This document shows, piece after piece, positions 1 through 7,127 of a stretch of 8,583 nucleotides of DNA (position 1 is its first letter; each line of letters starts with the position of its first letter). The notes below the pieces were generated by a model. It had not been told where the DNA came from, did no database searches, and saw only the letters and a program-made list of their open reading frames with translations. Position numbers and translations under genes: made by a program. The stretch is from Treponema sp. (GTDB lineage: Bacteria; Spirochaetota; Spirochaetia; Treponematales; Breznakiellaceae). Where the stretch lies: positions 1-8,583 of the forward strand of contig JAIRZS010000201.1 of the NCBI GenBank assembly GCA_031267115.1, read 5' to 3'.

Positions 1-252
1 ATCGCTTTGGCTACCTCCGAGCTTATGAAGGAATACAGCGCCGCTGTATGGGCGCATCACGGCCTCTTTTGTACGGGTTCCGATTTCGACGAAACCTTTG
101 GCCTCATGCATACCATCGAAGCTGCCGCCGCCATTTATGTCAAGGTTCTAAGTACCGGCCTCCCTATCAAGCAAACGATAAGCGATAAAAATTTGAGAGC
201 GATTGGCGCGAAGTTTGGAGTAACCCTCAACGAAGCGTTTTTAGATTCTTGA
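1..252 (+). CDS. rhaD: Rhamnulose-1-phosphate aldolase, C-terminal part (5' end outside window)
   Basis: Class II (zinc) aldolase that splits L-rhamnulose 1-phosphate into dihydroxyacetone phosphate and L-lactaldehyde in cytoplasmic rhamnose catabolism. Only the last 83 codons are present; frame 1 is open from the first base, so the start lies upstream. The segment WAHHGLF at window codons 17-23 aligns with WPFHGVF of E. coli RhaD; the His before Gly (codon 20) corresponds to the third zinc-ligand histidine. DETFGL, then KVLSTG, KQTIS and KFGVT near the end match the RhaD C-terminus closely and favour it over fuculose-phosphate aldolase. The catalytic Glu and the first two zinc histidines would be upstream. 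It converges on the M42 peptidase gene, and no other rhamnose gene is visible here. Identity is from recalled family alignment. Confidence 0.85.
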   Translation: MALATSELMKEYSAAVWAHHGLFCTGSDFDETFGLMHTIEAAAAIYVKVLSTGLPIKQTISDKNLRAIGAKFGVTLNEAFLDS

Positions 253-287
253 TTGGAAAGTCTGGTTTAATAAGCTTCCTATCGAAC

Positions 288-347
288 GAGCCTCCGTTCG
301 AACTAACGCAACGCTTAAGATACCGCGCGGAGGCTCATTTTATATTT
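288..347 (+). terminator. Possible rho-independent terminator of rhaD
   Basis: A perfect 9-base inverted repeat (gagcctccg at 288-296, cggaggctc at 328-336) is followed by the T-rich run attttatattt (337-347). The 31-base loop is long for a classical terminator. A competing hairpin, tcgaacg (282-288) with cgttcga (295-301) and a 6-base loop, uses the same left arm, so the two structures exclude each other. Position 36 bases after the rhaD stop fits a terminator; the long loop keeps confidence low. Confidence 0.4.
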
Positions 348-392
348 GCCTGTAAAGTAGAGAATTATAAAATTGTTAAAGTGAAGAATTTT

Positions 393-472
393 TACCGCAA
401 AGTCGAAGAAGTCAAACAAGTGAAAACTTATTCAACTTATTCAACTTATTCGACTTTCTCGGCTTCGTGGTT
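393..472. repeat. Inverted-repeat element, copy 1, with 9-base periodicity
   Basis: The left arm begins taccgcaaagtcgaa at 393 and continues as three 9-base units of aagtcgaag type (400-408, 409-417, 418-426). The right arm holds the complementary units cttattcaa (427-435), an identical copy (436-444), cttattcga (445-453) and a degenerate fourth unit. The two sides can fold into a long imperfect hairpin. A second copy at 7114-7232 shares 26 of 29 bases over the left arm (393-421 against 7114-7142) and the 12-mer cttattcgactt on the right. No transposase is present, so this looks like a non-autonomous intergenic repeat. Confidence 0.6.
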
Positions 473-490
473 AAAAAATCCGATAAATTT

Positions 491-503
491 AGTGCCTGGC
501 ACT
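491..503. repeat. Short REP-like palindrome
   Basis: The sequence agtgcctggcact is a perfect palindrome of two 6-base arms around one base. It resembles the core of short palindromic repeats that I associate with RAYT (REP-associated tyrosine transposase) families; that link is from memory and was not checked. It lies between the 9-base-unit repeat and the hairpin string. Confidence 0.4.
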
Positions 504-505
504 TA

Positions 506-705
506 CGGCATGGATGCCGGCTGCGACGATTCATGAGTTTTTGCCCCGCAAAAACTCAAAGCTGTAAAACGGCAGGGATGCCGTTTTACAGCAGCGCAAG
601 GGATTGAAGCGGTATCCTTTTTTGCCAAAGGCAAAAAAGATACAAGCGTAAAGCCCGGTCCGTGCGCCGAAGGCGCGCGGATGCGCCCAAACGCAAAGCG
701 CAACA
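506..705. other. String of five hairpins; candidate structured RNA or palindromic repeat
   Basis: Five hairpins follow each other with little space between: cggcat/atgccg (506-511/514-519, loop 2); a 10-base stem (535-544/548-557, loop ccc); a perfect 14-base stem (561-574/579-592, loop ggga); a 14-pair stem with one bulged C (612-626/630-643, loop aaa); and an 8-pair GC-rich stem with one G-T pair (661-668/672-679, loop gaa). Between them lie unpaired boxes such as gcgcaagggattgaagcg (595-612) and aagcgtaaagcccgg (644-658). This order of stems and conserved-looking single-stranded boxes resembles a structured RNA or a mobile palindromic repeat more than one terminator. It lies between convergent genes. 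Read on the minus strand, the 14-base stem is followed by tttgagttttt and could end the peptidase transcript. No credible ORF covers it. Confidence 0.5.
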
Positions 706-710
706 GGCTG

Positions 711-1802
711 CTAGAGGGTGACGTAGTCTTCGAGGTATTTGACCAGGTACTCGGCGCAGATGTCGAGGTCGCTCAGTTTCAGGACGCCGACCGCGGTGTG
801 CATGTAGCGCATGGGGATGCTTACCCCGCCGGCAAGGCAGCCGGTTCCGGCCTGCCACGCGTTCCACGCGTCGGTCCCGCCGCCCATGATCACTTCCCGC
901 TGGAAGGGGATGCCGTGTTTTTTCGCGACGGCGATCATGCGGCCGGTGAGTTTTCTGGGTACGCTGTTTCCGCAGGTGATGCCGGAGTCCCAGTCGTAGA
1001 ATTTGATCCCTACGCCGCCGCCGAGTTTCTGGGAACATTCTTCGTAGCTTAGGGAGGGTATGTCGCCGGGAATGGTGCCGTCTACGGCGAGAAACAGTTC
1101 CGGCTTTACCTGGTTGACCAGGGGGTTCCCCGCGCGCATTCCTGTTTCTTCCTGGACGCTGCCGGCTATGTATACGGAAGGTTCGATGTCCCGGCCTTTC
1201 AGGCGGCGCAGTACTTCTACCAGTACCGCAAGGCCGCCCCGGTCGTCGATGGATTTTCCTGTGTAGTAATCCGTGCCGTTGAGAAAATGCCCCGCGCGGT
1301 CAAAGCCGCCGTAGTCGCCGATTTCCAGCCCCAGGGAGCGGGTCTCTTCCGCGCTCCGGGTTCCGAAATCTACAAAAAGCTCGCTGATCCTGGCGGCCCT
1401 TGCGCGTTCTTCCTCGCTGACTATATGGGCGGGTTTGCCGCCGGTTACGCCCTGTACTTTTTTTCCCTCCGCGGTGCGGAATACAAGCGCCTGGTTTATC
1501 GACATGCGGTCGTCGTGAAAACCTACGGGGAAAATGCGGGCAAAACCGGATTTGTCAATGGATTTGACGATATAGCCGATTTCGTCCATGTGGGCGGACA
1601 GCAGGACCCTCTTGTCCCTGTTTTTCCCGTGCCGGACATAGATCTGGTTTCCCTGGGCGTCCGCGAAGTATTCATCGTAAAGATTTTCCATCTCTTCTTT
1701 TAACGCTTCCGCTGTTTCCTCTTCGTCGCCGGTAACGCCAAAACTGTTATCGAGTTTTATAAGGGTATCCGCGAGGGATCGGGGTTTAACCGTATCGCCC
1801 AT
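711..1802 (-). CDS. M42-family metallo-aminopeptidase (cellulase M / TET-like)
   Basis: Two-metal exopeptidase of 363 residues, typical of M42 enzymes, which form large tetrahedral cytoplasmic particles that trim amino-terminal residues from peptides. Family ligand motifs are present in order: SAHMDEIG (His71, Asp73), SIDDRGG (bridging Asp186), QEETG (catalytic Glu218 and ligand Glu219), AVDG (Asp241) and MHTAVG (His335). A small insert domain lies between the first two motifs (about residues 75-170). Start ATG at 1802 has an aagga-type ribosome site about 9 bases upstream. No signal peptide is seen, consistent with a cytoplasmic enzyme. It lies 63 bases downstream of the TSCPD gene on the same strand, so the two are probably co-transcribed. 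M42 members vary in specificity (glutamyl, lysyl, broad), and the sequence does not settle which; some relatives are annotated as endoglucanases, which the motifs do not support. Confidence 0.92.
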   Translation of the reverse strand: MGDTVKPRSLADTLIKLDNSFGVTGDEEETAEALKEEMENLYDEYFADAQGNQIYVRHGKNRDKRVLLSAHMDEIGYIVKSIDKSGFARIFPVGFHDDRMSINQALVFRTAEGKKVQGVTGGKPAHIVSEEERARAARISELFVDFGTRSAEETRSLGLEIGDYGGFDRAGHFLNGTDYYTGKSIDDRGGLAVLVEVLRRLKGRDIEPSVYIAGSVQEETGMRAGNPLVNQVKPELFLAVDGTIPGDIPSLSYEECSQKLGGGVGIKFYDWDSGITCGNSVPRKLTGRMIAVAKKHGIPFQREVIMGGGTDAWNAWQAGTGCLAGGVSIPMRYMHTAVGVLKLSDLDICAEYLVKYLEDYVTL

Positions 1803-1865
1803 ATATTTATATCCTTTTTTGTTTGTTTTCGGGGCGCGGCAGGCGGCGGCCCGGCCCGTTCGCGT

Positions 1866-2120
1866 TTAGCGCGGCTCTCCGGACAGGGCCCGCTCTATGG
1901 CTATGGCCAGCTGATCGGGGCAGGAAGTGCTTTTCCGGCCGCATTTGGTGCCTTTAAGCAGGGAGGCCAGATGGCGGGCGTCCATGCCTTCCGCAAGTTT
2001 CGAGATTCCGCTGAGGTTGCCCTCGCAGCCGTCCTTAAAGGCAAGCTGGTGTATCTTTCCATCGCTTATGTCAAAAGTAATTTTTGTGGAACAGGTTCCC
2101 CGCGTTTTGTATTCAAACAT
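1866..2120 (-). CDS. Small TSCPD-domain protein, TIGR03905 type
   Basis: 84-residue protein whose whole length matches the TSCPD / TIGR03905 pattern as I recall it: a TCST start (Cys10), FKDGCEGNL (Cys32), GISKLAEGM, then KCGRKSTSCPDQLA (Cys60, Cys67). The four spaced cysteines suggest a metal-binding or redox fold. The TSCPD domain also occurs at the C-terminus of B12-dependent ribonucleotide reductases, but the stand-alone form has no established function. ATG at 2120 follows an agaggt ribosome site with about 6 bases spacing. It is first in a probable two-gene unit with the M42 peptidase. No signal peptide or membrane segment is visible. The family call is firm; the role is unknown. Confidence 0.88.
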   Translation of the reverse strand: MFEYKTRGTCSTKITFDISDGKIHQLAFKDGCEGNLSGISKLAEGMDARHLASLLKGTKCGRKSTSCPDQLAIAIERALSGEPR

Positions 2121-2203
2121 ATAATACCTCTAATACCTTATGCTGTGTAACTATTTAGTCATAGCGCAATTTCAGAACTTTTCTTGTTCTCTAATGCTTT
2201 AAC

Positions 2204-2225
2204 AAAGGGGGCTATCGCCCCCTTT
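2204..2225 (-). terminator. Strong hairpin downstream of sbcC
   Basis: A perfect 9-base stem, aaagggggc (2204-2212) with gcccccttt (2217-2225), has a 4-base loop tatc. On the minus strand it ends in ttt followed by gttaaagc, so it fits a terminator between sbcC and the TSCPD gene, although the T tract is short. It is the most stable of the hairpins in this 185-base gap. Confidence 0.5.
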
Positions 2226-2232
2226 CGCTTTC

Positions 2233-2317
2233 AATCGGCTCATTTCGGGGCTGAAAGCCCCTCCATTCCGCCGATTTTCGCTATTCCCCGCAAATACTTA
2301 TGCCGCTACAAAGCGGC
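2233..2317. repeat. Nested and adjacent hairpins after sbcC; possible palindromic repeat
   Basis: An outer stem aatcggc (2233-2239) with gccgatt (2270-2276) encloses a perfect inner hairpin ggggct/agcccc (2247-2252/2256-2261, loop gaa). A further hairpin gccgct/agcggc (2302-2307/2312-2317, loop acaa) spans the sbcC stop codon. The arrangement is more elaborate than a simple terminator and could be a dispersed intergenic element. Nothing else is seen in 2121-2305 apart from a weak 5-base inverted repeat agaac/gttct (2174-2178/2186-2190) in the presumed promoter region of the TSCPD gene; I could not find a convincing -35/-10 pair there. Confidence 0.4.
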
Positions 2318-5300
2318 TTCTTCATCTTGTAACGGAATACGGGCGCTGTCAAGCCTGATCCGGGAACCTGAGCCCGACTTGATTACTTCGATGCGGCTGG
2401 AAATCCGGGAACGCATGTCGGCGACATGGGAGATAAGCCCTACCATGCGGTGGGCGCGCAGTTCGTCAAGCACGGTCATCGCCAGATCAAGGGTGGCGTC
2501 GTCCAGGCTGCCGAAGCCCTCGTCGATAAATACCGCGTCCAGCCGTACCCCGCCGGAACGGTTCTGGATGGAATCCGCAAGCCCCAGCGCCAGGCTGATG
2601 GAGGCCATGAAACTTTCGCCCCCGGAAAGCGTGGCGCAGGGCCGGCACTTCCCGGTATAGGCGTCAAAAACCGCGAGATCAAGCCCTGTCCAGGCGCGGC
2701 CCTTTTCGCCGCCGGAATCGAGGAGCAGGGAGTAGCGGCCCTCGCTCATCCGCTCAAGGCGGCGGGTGGCGAAGGCGGCGACTTCTTCCAGATAACGGCC
2801 CAGCAGCCATGCGTCAAACGGCCTCTTTTTGGGATTGTCGCCGCGCAGATCCTTTGACAGCGCGGTATAGCGCCGGCTCTTTTGCCGCAGTTCTTCGTAC
2901 CGCTCGCTGGTTTCGCGCAGCAACTGCGCGTCCTGCTCCAGGGCCGCGATTTTGCCGCTTGCCCGGTCCCGCTCCTCTTCCGCCTTTTCCTGGTCAATTG
3001 CCAGTTCCGAGAGTTCCCGCCTTATTTCTTCTATTTCAGGTATTTCAGACGCTTCCCCCAGGGAGCGCAGATCCGCCTGTACCACGTCGAGAGAACGCAG
3101 CAATTCCGCCTTGAGCGAGGCAAGCCAGGACCGTTCTTCTTTCCAGCGGTTTATCTCCTCTTCCAGGGCGGCCTCGCCGGCGGCGTCCGCCAGCGCCCCG
3201 CGCAGGGCTTCCGTGTTTTCGAAGGGGGAAGACGCCAGCGCCGTTTCCAGAGCCTCCGCCGCTTCGCGGTACTGTTTCCGCGCTTCGGCCCTGCGGTTTT
3301 CAAGGCTTTCCTCCCGGGCCGCCGCCGCCGCGAAAGTATGCCCGGCCTTTTCCCGCCCGTCCCGGTTACGCCTTATGGCTTCTTCGGCTTCGGCAAGGCG
3401 GCGGTCTATGGCCGCGAGAATGTCCGCCGCGCTCCTCTGTTGCACCGCGCCGCCGGCCTGAGTCCCGGCAAGGGCGCGGCGGGCTTCTTCCAAAACGCGC
3501 TCGTGCTTTTGCCGGGTTTCGGAAGCTGTAGCGGAGAGGTTTTTCAGTTTTTCGCCAAGCGCGGCCAGCTCTTTTTCCTTTTCCGCGCTTTCTTTTCTGC
3601 GCGAGTCCTGCTCGCGCCTCAGTTCCGCGAGGCGGCCCGCCGCCTGCCTTACGGCTTTCTGTTTTGCGAGCAGGCTGTTTACCAGCTGCACCTGCGCCTT
3701 TAACAGTTCTTCTGTTTCCGCCTGGGAGGGCAGGCGGTCCGCCGCTCCGGCAAAAAGGCGGAGCGCGGTTCCGGTTCCTTCCTTTTCCTGCGTGGTATCG
3801 CTGTACGCGCCGCCCGCTTCCCTTTCCGCCTCGCAGGAGGCGATTTCCCCCTTGAGGCCCGCGGCGGCGGCGAGCAGTTCCCGCGCTTTCGCGGCCGCCC
3901 GGCGCTGCTCCTGCTCGCGGCCCTTCTGTTCGGCGGACTTTTCGGCAAGGCCGCTCCGCCCGTCCCGGGCCGCGCCTTCCAGGGAGGCAATGCGTTCGCC
4001 GGCGCCGAAAAGCGGCGCGGGCGCGGGCGCGGGGACCGGGTGTTCCAGGGAGCCGCAGACAGGGCAGGGTTCCCCGCGCCTGAGTTCTACGGCAAGGTGG
4101 GCCGCAAGGTCCCCGCGCTCATGCCTTTCTTTTTCCTGCCTGAGCCGCGCGAGTTCTTCTTCCAGAACAGGCACGCGCCGGGAAAGTTCTTCACATTCGC
4201 CGCGCAGTTTTTCCGCCGCTTCCCCCGCTTCTTTTTCAGCGGCAAGGGAAAATTCCCCTTCGGCGGCTATTTTTTTCAGGTCCCTCAGGCGCTCCATCAC
4301 GGCCCTCGCGCCCTCAAGATGGAGTTCAATCTCGTCGGTTTTCCGGGCCGCGGTTTCCAGCCTTTGTATTTCATTTTCCGTTTCGGCAAGCAGTTCCCCG
4401 AATCTGCCCGTTTCAAGGGAAAGCGCTTCTGTCTTAACGCGCAGCGCTTCCTTTTCTTTCCCGGTCCGGGCAAGCTTCTCTTCCTCCGCCAGCATTTCCG
4501 CAACGGCGGGCCGCCTTTCCCGAAGTTCCCGCGTCTCGGCCTCAAGGGCGGGCGTTTCCTTTGCCCTGTCTTCCGCAACGGCCAGGGCCCGCCCGGCCTC
4601 TTCCTTTTCCTCCAGGGCCTCTTTAAGCGCGGCCTCGCTTTCAAGAAGGGCCGCCTTCTTTTCGGCCTCGCCGTTTAAAAGCCCGGAGAGCGGCAGGGCT
4701 TCCCTTAAAAGCTCGCGGCGTTTTTCTTTTTCCGCGATTATCCCCGCTTCCTCCCCGTTACGCGCGGCTTTCTCTTCCGCCTCCAGAAGCCGCCCGCGCA
4801 CGGACGCCTCGCTCTGCCTTATGGCAAGGGCGTTTTTAAGTTTTTCAGCCTTGCCAGCCAAAGCCCTGGTTTTTTCCCGCGCCTCCCGCAGTTCCGCCTC
4901 GGCCTGTTCCCGCAGTCCGTCCAAAGTATCGAACGAGACACGCCTGGTAATCTCCTCAAGGGTTTTCGCGGCTTCCCTGGTTTCCGCGTTCAACTGGTTT
5001 GCTTTTTCCGCGGCAAGGTCCTTTATCCGGGCGGCTGTTTCGATGGGGAAGAGCTTTCCCAGCACTTCGCGGCGTTTGGCCGTATTCTGTTTCAAAAACT
5101 CGGCAAATTCCCCCTGGGGGAGCAGCACTATCTTGAAGAATTCCTCCGCGTCCAGCCCGATAAGGGAACGGATATTTTCATCAGTTTCGGCTTTTTTTGT
5201 GTTAAGCGGGACAGTACCGTCCCGGCGTATCTCGTAGAGCGCGGCAAATTCGTCAGGACCTTTTTCCCGCTGTTTCCGTTTTTCCCGTTTGGGGGACCTT

Positions 5301-5575
5301 TCCACCCGGTAGCGTTTTTCCCCGGCCAGGAATTCCAGGGAAACCACGCATTCGTCCCCCTCCTGGGTATAATCGCTTTTAAGCCGAGCCAGATGATCCC
5401 CCCGGCTTCCCGGAACTTTCCCGTAGAGGGCAAAGCAGAGCGCGTCAAAGATACTGGTCTTTCCCGAGCCCGTCTTGCCGGTAATAAGGAAAATATCGTC
5501 CAGCGCGTCAAAATCGACAACTTCCCTTCCCGCAAAAGGGCCGAAATTTTGCATGGTAAGCAATACAGGCTTCAT
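2306..5575 (-). CDS. sbcC: SbcC, ATPase subunit of the SbcCD exonuclease (Rad50-like)
   Basis: SMC-like ATPase of 1089 residues that pairs with SbcD to open DNA hairpins and trim blocked double-strand ends. The N-terminal half-domain has Walker A GKTGSGKTS (33-41) and the Q-loop LPQGEF (Gln154). Two long Glu/Ala/Arg/Lys-rich coiled-coil arms (about 180-490 and 530-920) flank the zinc hook CPVC (Cys504, Cys507), where two molecules dimerise. The C-terminal half-domain has the signature LSGGE (983-987), Walker B AVFIDEGFG (Asp1018, Glu1019), a D-loop SLDD and His1050 in ISHVADM. The length is close to E. coli SbcC. A short Pro-Ala run (about 513-521) directly follows the hook. ATG at 5575 overlaps the sbcD stop as ATGA, with gagg 7 bases upstream inside sbcD, indicating translational coupling. 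All key residues are present, so the gene appears intact. Confidence 0.97.
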   Translation of the reverse strand: MKPVLLTMQNFGPFAGREVVDFDALDDIFLITGKTGSGKTSIFDALCFALYGKVPGSRGDHLARLKSDYTQEGDECVVSLEFLAGEKRYRVERSPKREKRKQREKGPDEFAALYEIRRDGTVPLNTKKAETDENIRSLIGLDAEEFFKIVLLPQGEFAEFLKQNTAKRREVLGKLFPIETAARIKDLAAEKANQLNAETREAAKTLEEITRRVSFDTLDGLREQAEAELREAREKTRALAGKAEKLKNALAIRQSEASVRGRLLEAEEKAARNGEEAGIIAEKEKRRELLREALPLSGLLNGEAEKKAALLESEAALKEALEEKEEAGRALAVAEDRAKETPALEAETRELRERRPAVAEMLAEEEKLARTGKEKEALRVKTEALSLETGRFGELLAETENEIQRLETAARKTDEIELHLEGARAVMERLRDLKKIAAEGEFSLAAEKEAGEAAEKLRGECEELSRRVPVLEEELARLRQEKERHERGDLAAHLAVELRRGEPCPVCGSLEHPVPAPAPAPLFGAGERIASLEGAARDGRSGLAEKSAEQKGREQEQRRAAAKARELLAAAAGLKGEIASCEAEREAGGAYSDTTQEKEGTGTALRLFAGAADRLPSQAETEELLKAQVQLVNSLLAKQKAVRQAAGRLAELRREQDSRRKESAEKEKELAALGEKLKNLSATASETRQKHERVLEEARRALAGTQAGGAVQQRSAADILAAIDRRLAEAEEAIRRNRDGREKAGHTFAAAAAREESLENRRAEARKQYREAAEALETALASSPFENTEALRGALADAAGEAALEEEINRWKEERSWLASLKAELLRSLDVVQADLRSLGEASEIPEIEEIRRELSELAIDQEKAEEERDRASGKIAALEQDAQLLRETSERYEELRQKSRRYTALSKDLRGDNPKKRPFDAWLLGRYLEEVAAFATRRLERMSEGRYSLLLDSGGEKGRAWTGLDLAVFDAYTGKCRPCATLSGGESFMASISLALGLADSIQNRSGGVRLDAVFIDEGFGSLDDATLDLAMTVLDELRAHRMVGLISHVADMRSRISSRIEVIKSGSGSRIRLDSARIPLQDEEAAL

Positions 5576-6939
5576 TGCGCCGCCTCGATTTCCGCGAGGA
5601 GTTCCCTGAAAAGCTCAATTTTTTCCCGGTTTTCCCGGGCCAGGTCTTCAAGGCCCGCCCCTTCCGGATCGCCGTAAATATCGGCAAGAAAATCCTCAAA
5701 GTCTTCCGCAGGCCCCCTGCGTTCCTGGCCGTACTCCGACTCCGCCGCGCGGGGAAGGGCCGGAAAATTCCCGCGCAGAAAGGCAAGGGCCTCTTCCTGC
5801 TTTACCGAAAGAATCCACGGGAAGCGCCGCCTCAAAAGCGGCAGGGGATTCTCCACAAGGCTTGAATCGCCAAGGATAATTTCCAAATAATCATTCTCCG
5901 CTTCCTTAAGGGCAGGATCGGATGCGTCACTGAAAAAGCGGCTGAAATTTCCCCTGAGCCGCCTCAAGCCGCGCAGGGGCTTTACCGGGACAGGGGTAAC
6001 CGTAACACCGCCCGGCCCGCCGCTTTCCGGTTCGCCGCCGCCCAGTTCAACAGAAAGAAAACACTTTTCAGATTTTTCCGCCTCGTCAAACGAATAGGCA
6101 AGGGGGCTTCCCGAATACCAGCAGTTCCCGCCCGCCTTCTGGTACCGGTGCAGATGGCCCAGCGCGGCATAGTCGAAACCCGCGAAAAGCCCCGCGTCCA
6201 CCCTCTCGGCGCTGCCAAGAAAGACCCGCTCCGAATCGCTTTCCGCCCCGCCCGAGGCAAAAAGATGCGCGGCCAGGACCGTATGCCCCGCCTCGTTCTC
6301 AAGCGCTTCCCGCCTGGCCTTCTCAAGCCGCGCCGCCGCCTCTTCCGCGAGACGGGCCTGGGATCGGAGAAAACCCCCGGCCTCCGGGGCCTCGCCGGGG
6401 CCTTCCCCCGCGCCGGAGCCTTCGCCCGTACCCGCGCTTTCCTCAGGCGGGCCGCCCTCGCTGCGGCCCAGACTTCCGTCCCGGCAAGTCAGGCTTCCGT
6501 CCCGGCAGGCCAGGCTGCCGGGGTGCAGAAAGGGGAGCAGGAAAAAGGCGCAGCTTGCATCCGCGCCATTGCCCCGCACAATTACCGGCTTGCAGGCGTC
6601 TTCGGGTTCGGTAACAAAATGTATCCCCAGCTCCGCGAAAAGCTCTTTGCCGAACCCGAGCCGGGACGCCGAATCGTGGTTCCCCGGCAGTATCAGCACC
6701 TCAAGGTCCGGGCGGCGCGCCTTGAGCTTTCCCAGAAAGCCGCCGAAAAGGCTTACCGCGCCGGGCGAAGGGATCGACCGGTCATAGACATCGCCCGCGA
6801 TAACAAGCGCCCGGTAAGAATCGCCGGCCAGAACATCCGCAAGCTGGTCCAGCATAAACGCCTGATCCTCAAGAAGCGGGTGTTCGTGAAAGACCCTCCC
6901 CAGGTGGAGGTCTGCGGTATGGAGAAAACGGAACGCCAT
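5572..6939 (-). CDS. sbcD: SbcD, nuclease subunit of the SbcCD exonuclease (Mre11-like)
   Basis: Calcineurin-like Mn-dependent nuclease of 455 residues acting with SbcC. Phosphoesterase motifs in order: ADLHLG (Asp10, His12), AGDVYD (Asp50), PGNHD (Asn87, His88), AAHLF (His225) and GHLH (His262, His264). The C-terminal third (about 275-455) is the capping and SbcC-binding part. The protein is about 50 residues longer than usual because of a Gly/Glu/Pro-rich insert (about 141-188) between the nuclease core strands, including a 7-residue duplication. I chose ATG 6939 because family proteins begin right at RFLHTADLHLG; its ribosome site (gagtgg) is weak. The frame is open further up to a TTG at 7071, but that extension is Arg/Gly/Pro-rich and coincides with GC-rich hairpins, so it is probably non-coding. 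First gene of the sbcDC operon. Confidence 0.95.
   Translation of the reverse strand: MAFRFLHTADLHLGRVFHEHPLLEDQAFMLDQLADVLAGDSYRALVIAGDVYDRSIPSPGAVSLFGGFLGKLKARRPDLEVLILPGNHDSASRLGFGKELFAELGIHFVTEPEDACKPVIVRGNGADASCAFFLLPFLHPGSLACRDGSLTCRDGSLGRSEGGPPEESAGTGEGSGAGEGPGEAPEAGGFLRSQARLAEEAAARLEKARREALENEAGHTVLAAHLFASGGAESDSERVFLGSAERVDAGLFAGFDYAALGHLHRYQKAGGNCWYSGSPLAYSFDEAEKSEKCFLSVELGGGEPESGGPGGVTVTPVPVKPLRGLRRLRGNFSRFFSDASDPALKEAENDYLEIILGDSSLVENPLPLLRRRFPWILSVKQEEALAFLRGNFPALPRAAESEYGQERRGPAEDFEDFLADIYGDPEGAGLEDLARENREKIELFRELLAEIEAAQ
6473..6514. repeat. 21-base tandem duplication inside sbcD
   Basis: The 14-mer cttccgtcccggca occurs at 6473-6486 and again at 6494-6507, exactly 21 bases apart, with similar flanks. 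On the coding strand the duplication keeps frame and gives two copies of a CRDGSL-type heptapeptide inside the variable linker of SbcD. This looks like a recent in-frame expansion in a tolerant loop. Confidence 0.7.
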
Positions 6940-6989
6940 GCCACTCAGGATAGGGAACCGTCCCTCTGTTGTCAATGCTCCGGGCGCAT

Positions 6990-7055
6990 CCCCGGCTCCG
7001 CCGGGGACCGGGCTTTCCGGGGCTCCGCTATCGCTCCGGCCCCGCCTACGGCGGG
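6990..7055 (-). other. GC-rich hairpin pair in the sbcDC leader
   Basis: Two perfect hairpins lie between the proposed sbcDC start site and the sbcD ATG: ccccggc/gccgggg (6990-6996/7000-7006, loop tcc) and cccgcc/ggcggg (7041-7046/7050-7055, loop tac). They would be transcribed as part of a roughly 150-base leader. Neither has a T tract on the minus strand, so they are not obvious terminators; their effect is unknown. Confidence 0.45.
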
Positions 7056-7098
7056 TCTGCTTCCCCTCCAATCCCTTGCGCGTTCCCCAGTGTCAGAC

Positions 7099-7127
7099 AT
7101 TATACGGAGATTCTACCGCAAAGTCGA
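7099..7127 (-). promoter_or_regulatory. Probable sigma-70 promoter for sbcDC
   Basis: On the minus strand a perfect -10 TATAAT (7104-7099) lies 17 bases from TCGACT (7127-7122), which matches 4 of 6 bases of the -35 consensus. Transcription would start near 7092, about 150 bases before the sbcD ATG. The -35 lies inside the left arm of repeat copy 2, so the repeat seems to supply part of this promoter. Confidence 0.55.

Noticed and set aside
400..462. Iterons of a replication origin
   Set aside because: The 9-base units face each other as hairpin arms, there is no DnaA box cluster or replication gene nearby, and a second copy lies elsewhere in the window.
249..536. 95-codon + strand open frame after rhaD
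   Set aside because: Its sequence is the translation of the hairpins and the 9-base-unit repeat; there is no ribosome site and no similarity.
506..705. CRISPR array or integron attC site
   Set aside because: No direct repeats with regular spacers, and no attC-type RYYYAAC core with the expected symmetry; the hairpins differ from each other.
3792..5237. 481-codon open frame on the + strand opposite sbcC
   Set aside because: It is Ser/Ala/Arg-rich with no recognisable domain, and lies wholly opposite sbcC, which carries all expected motifs. GC-rich codon use with few antisense stops explains it.
6940..7071. 44-residue N-terminal extension of SbcD from a TTG
   Set aside because: SbcD proteins start at the HTADLHLG strand. 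The extension is Arg/Gly/Pro-rich, coincides with two GC hairpins and lacks a properly spaced ribosome site.
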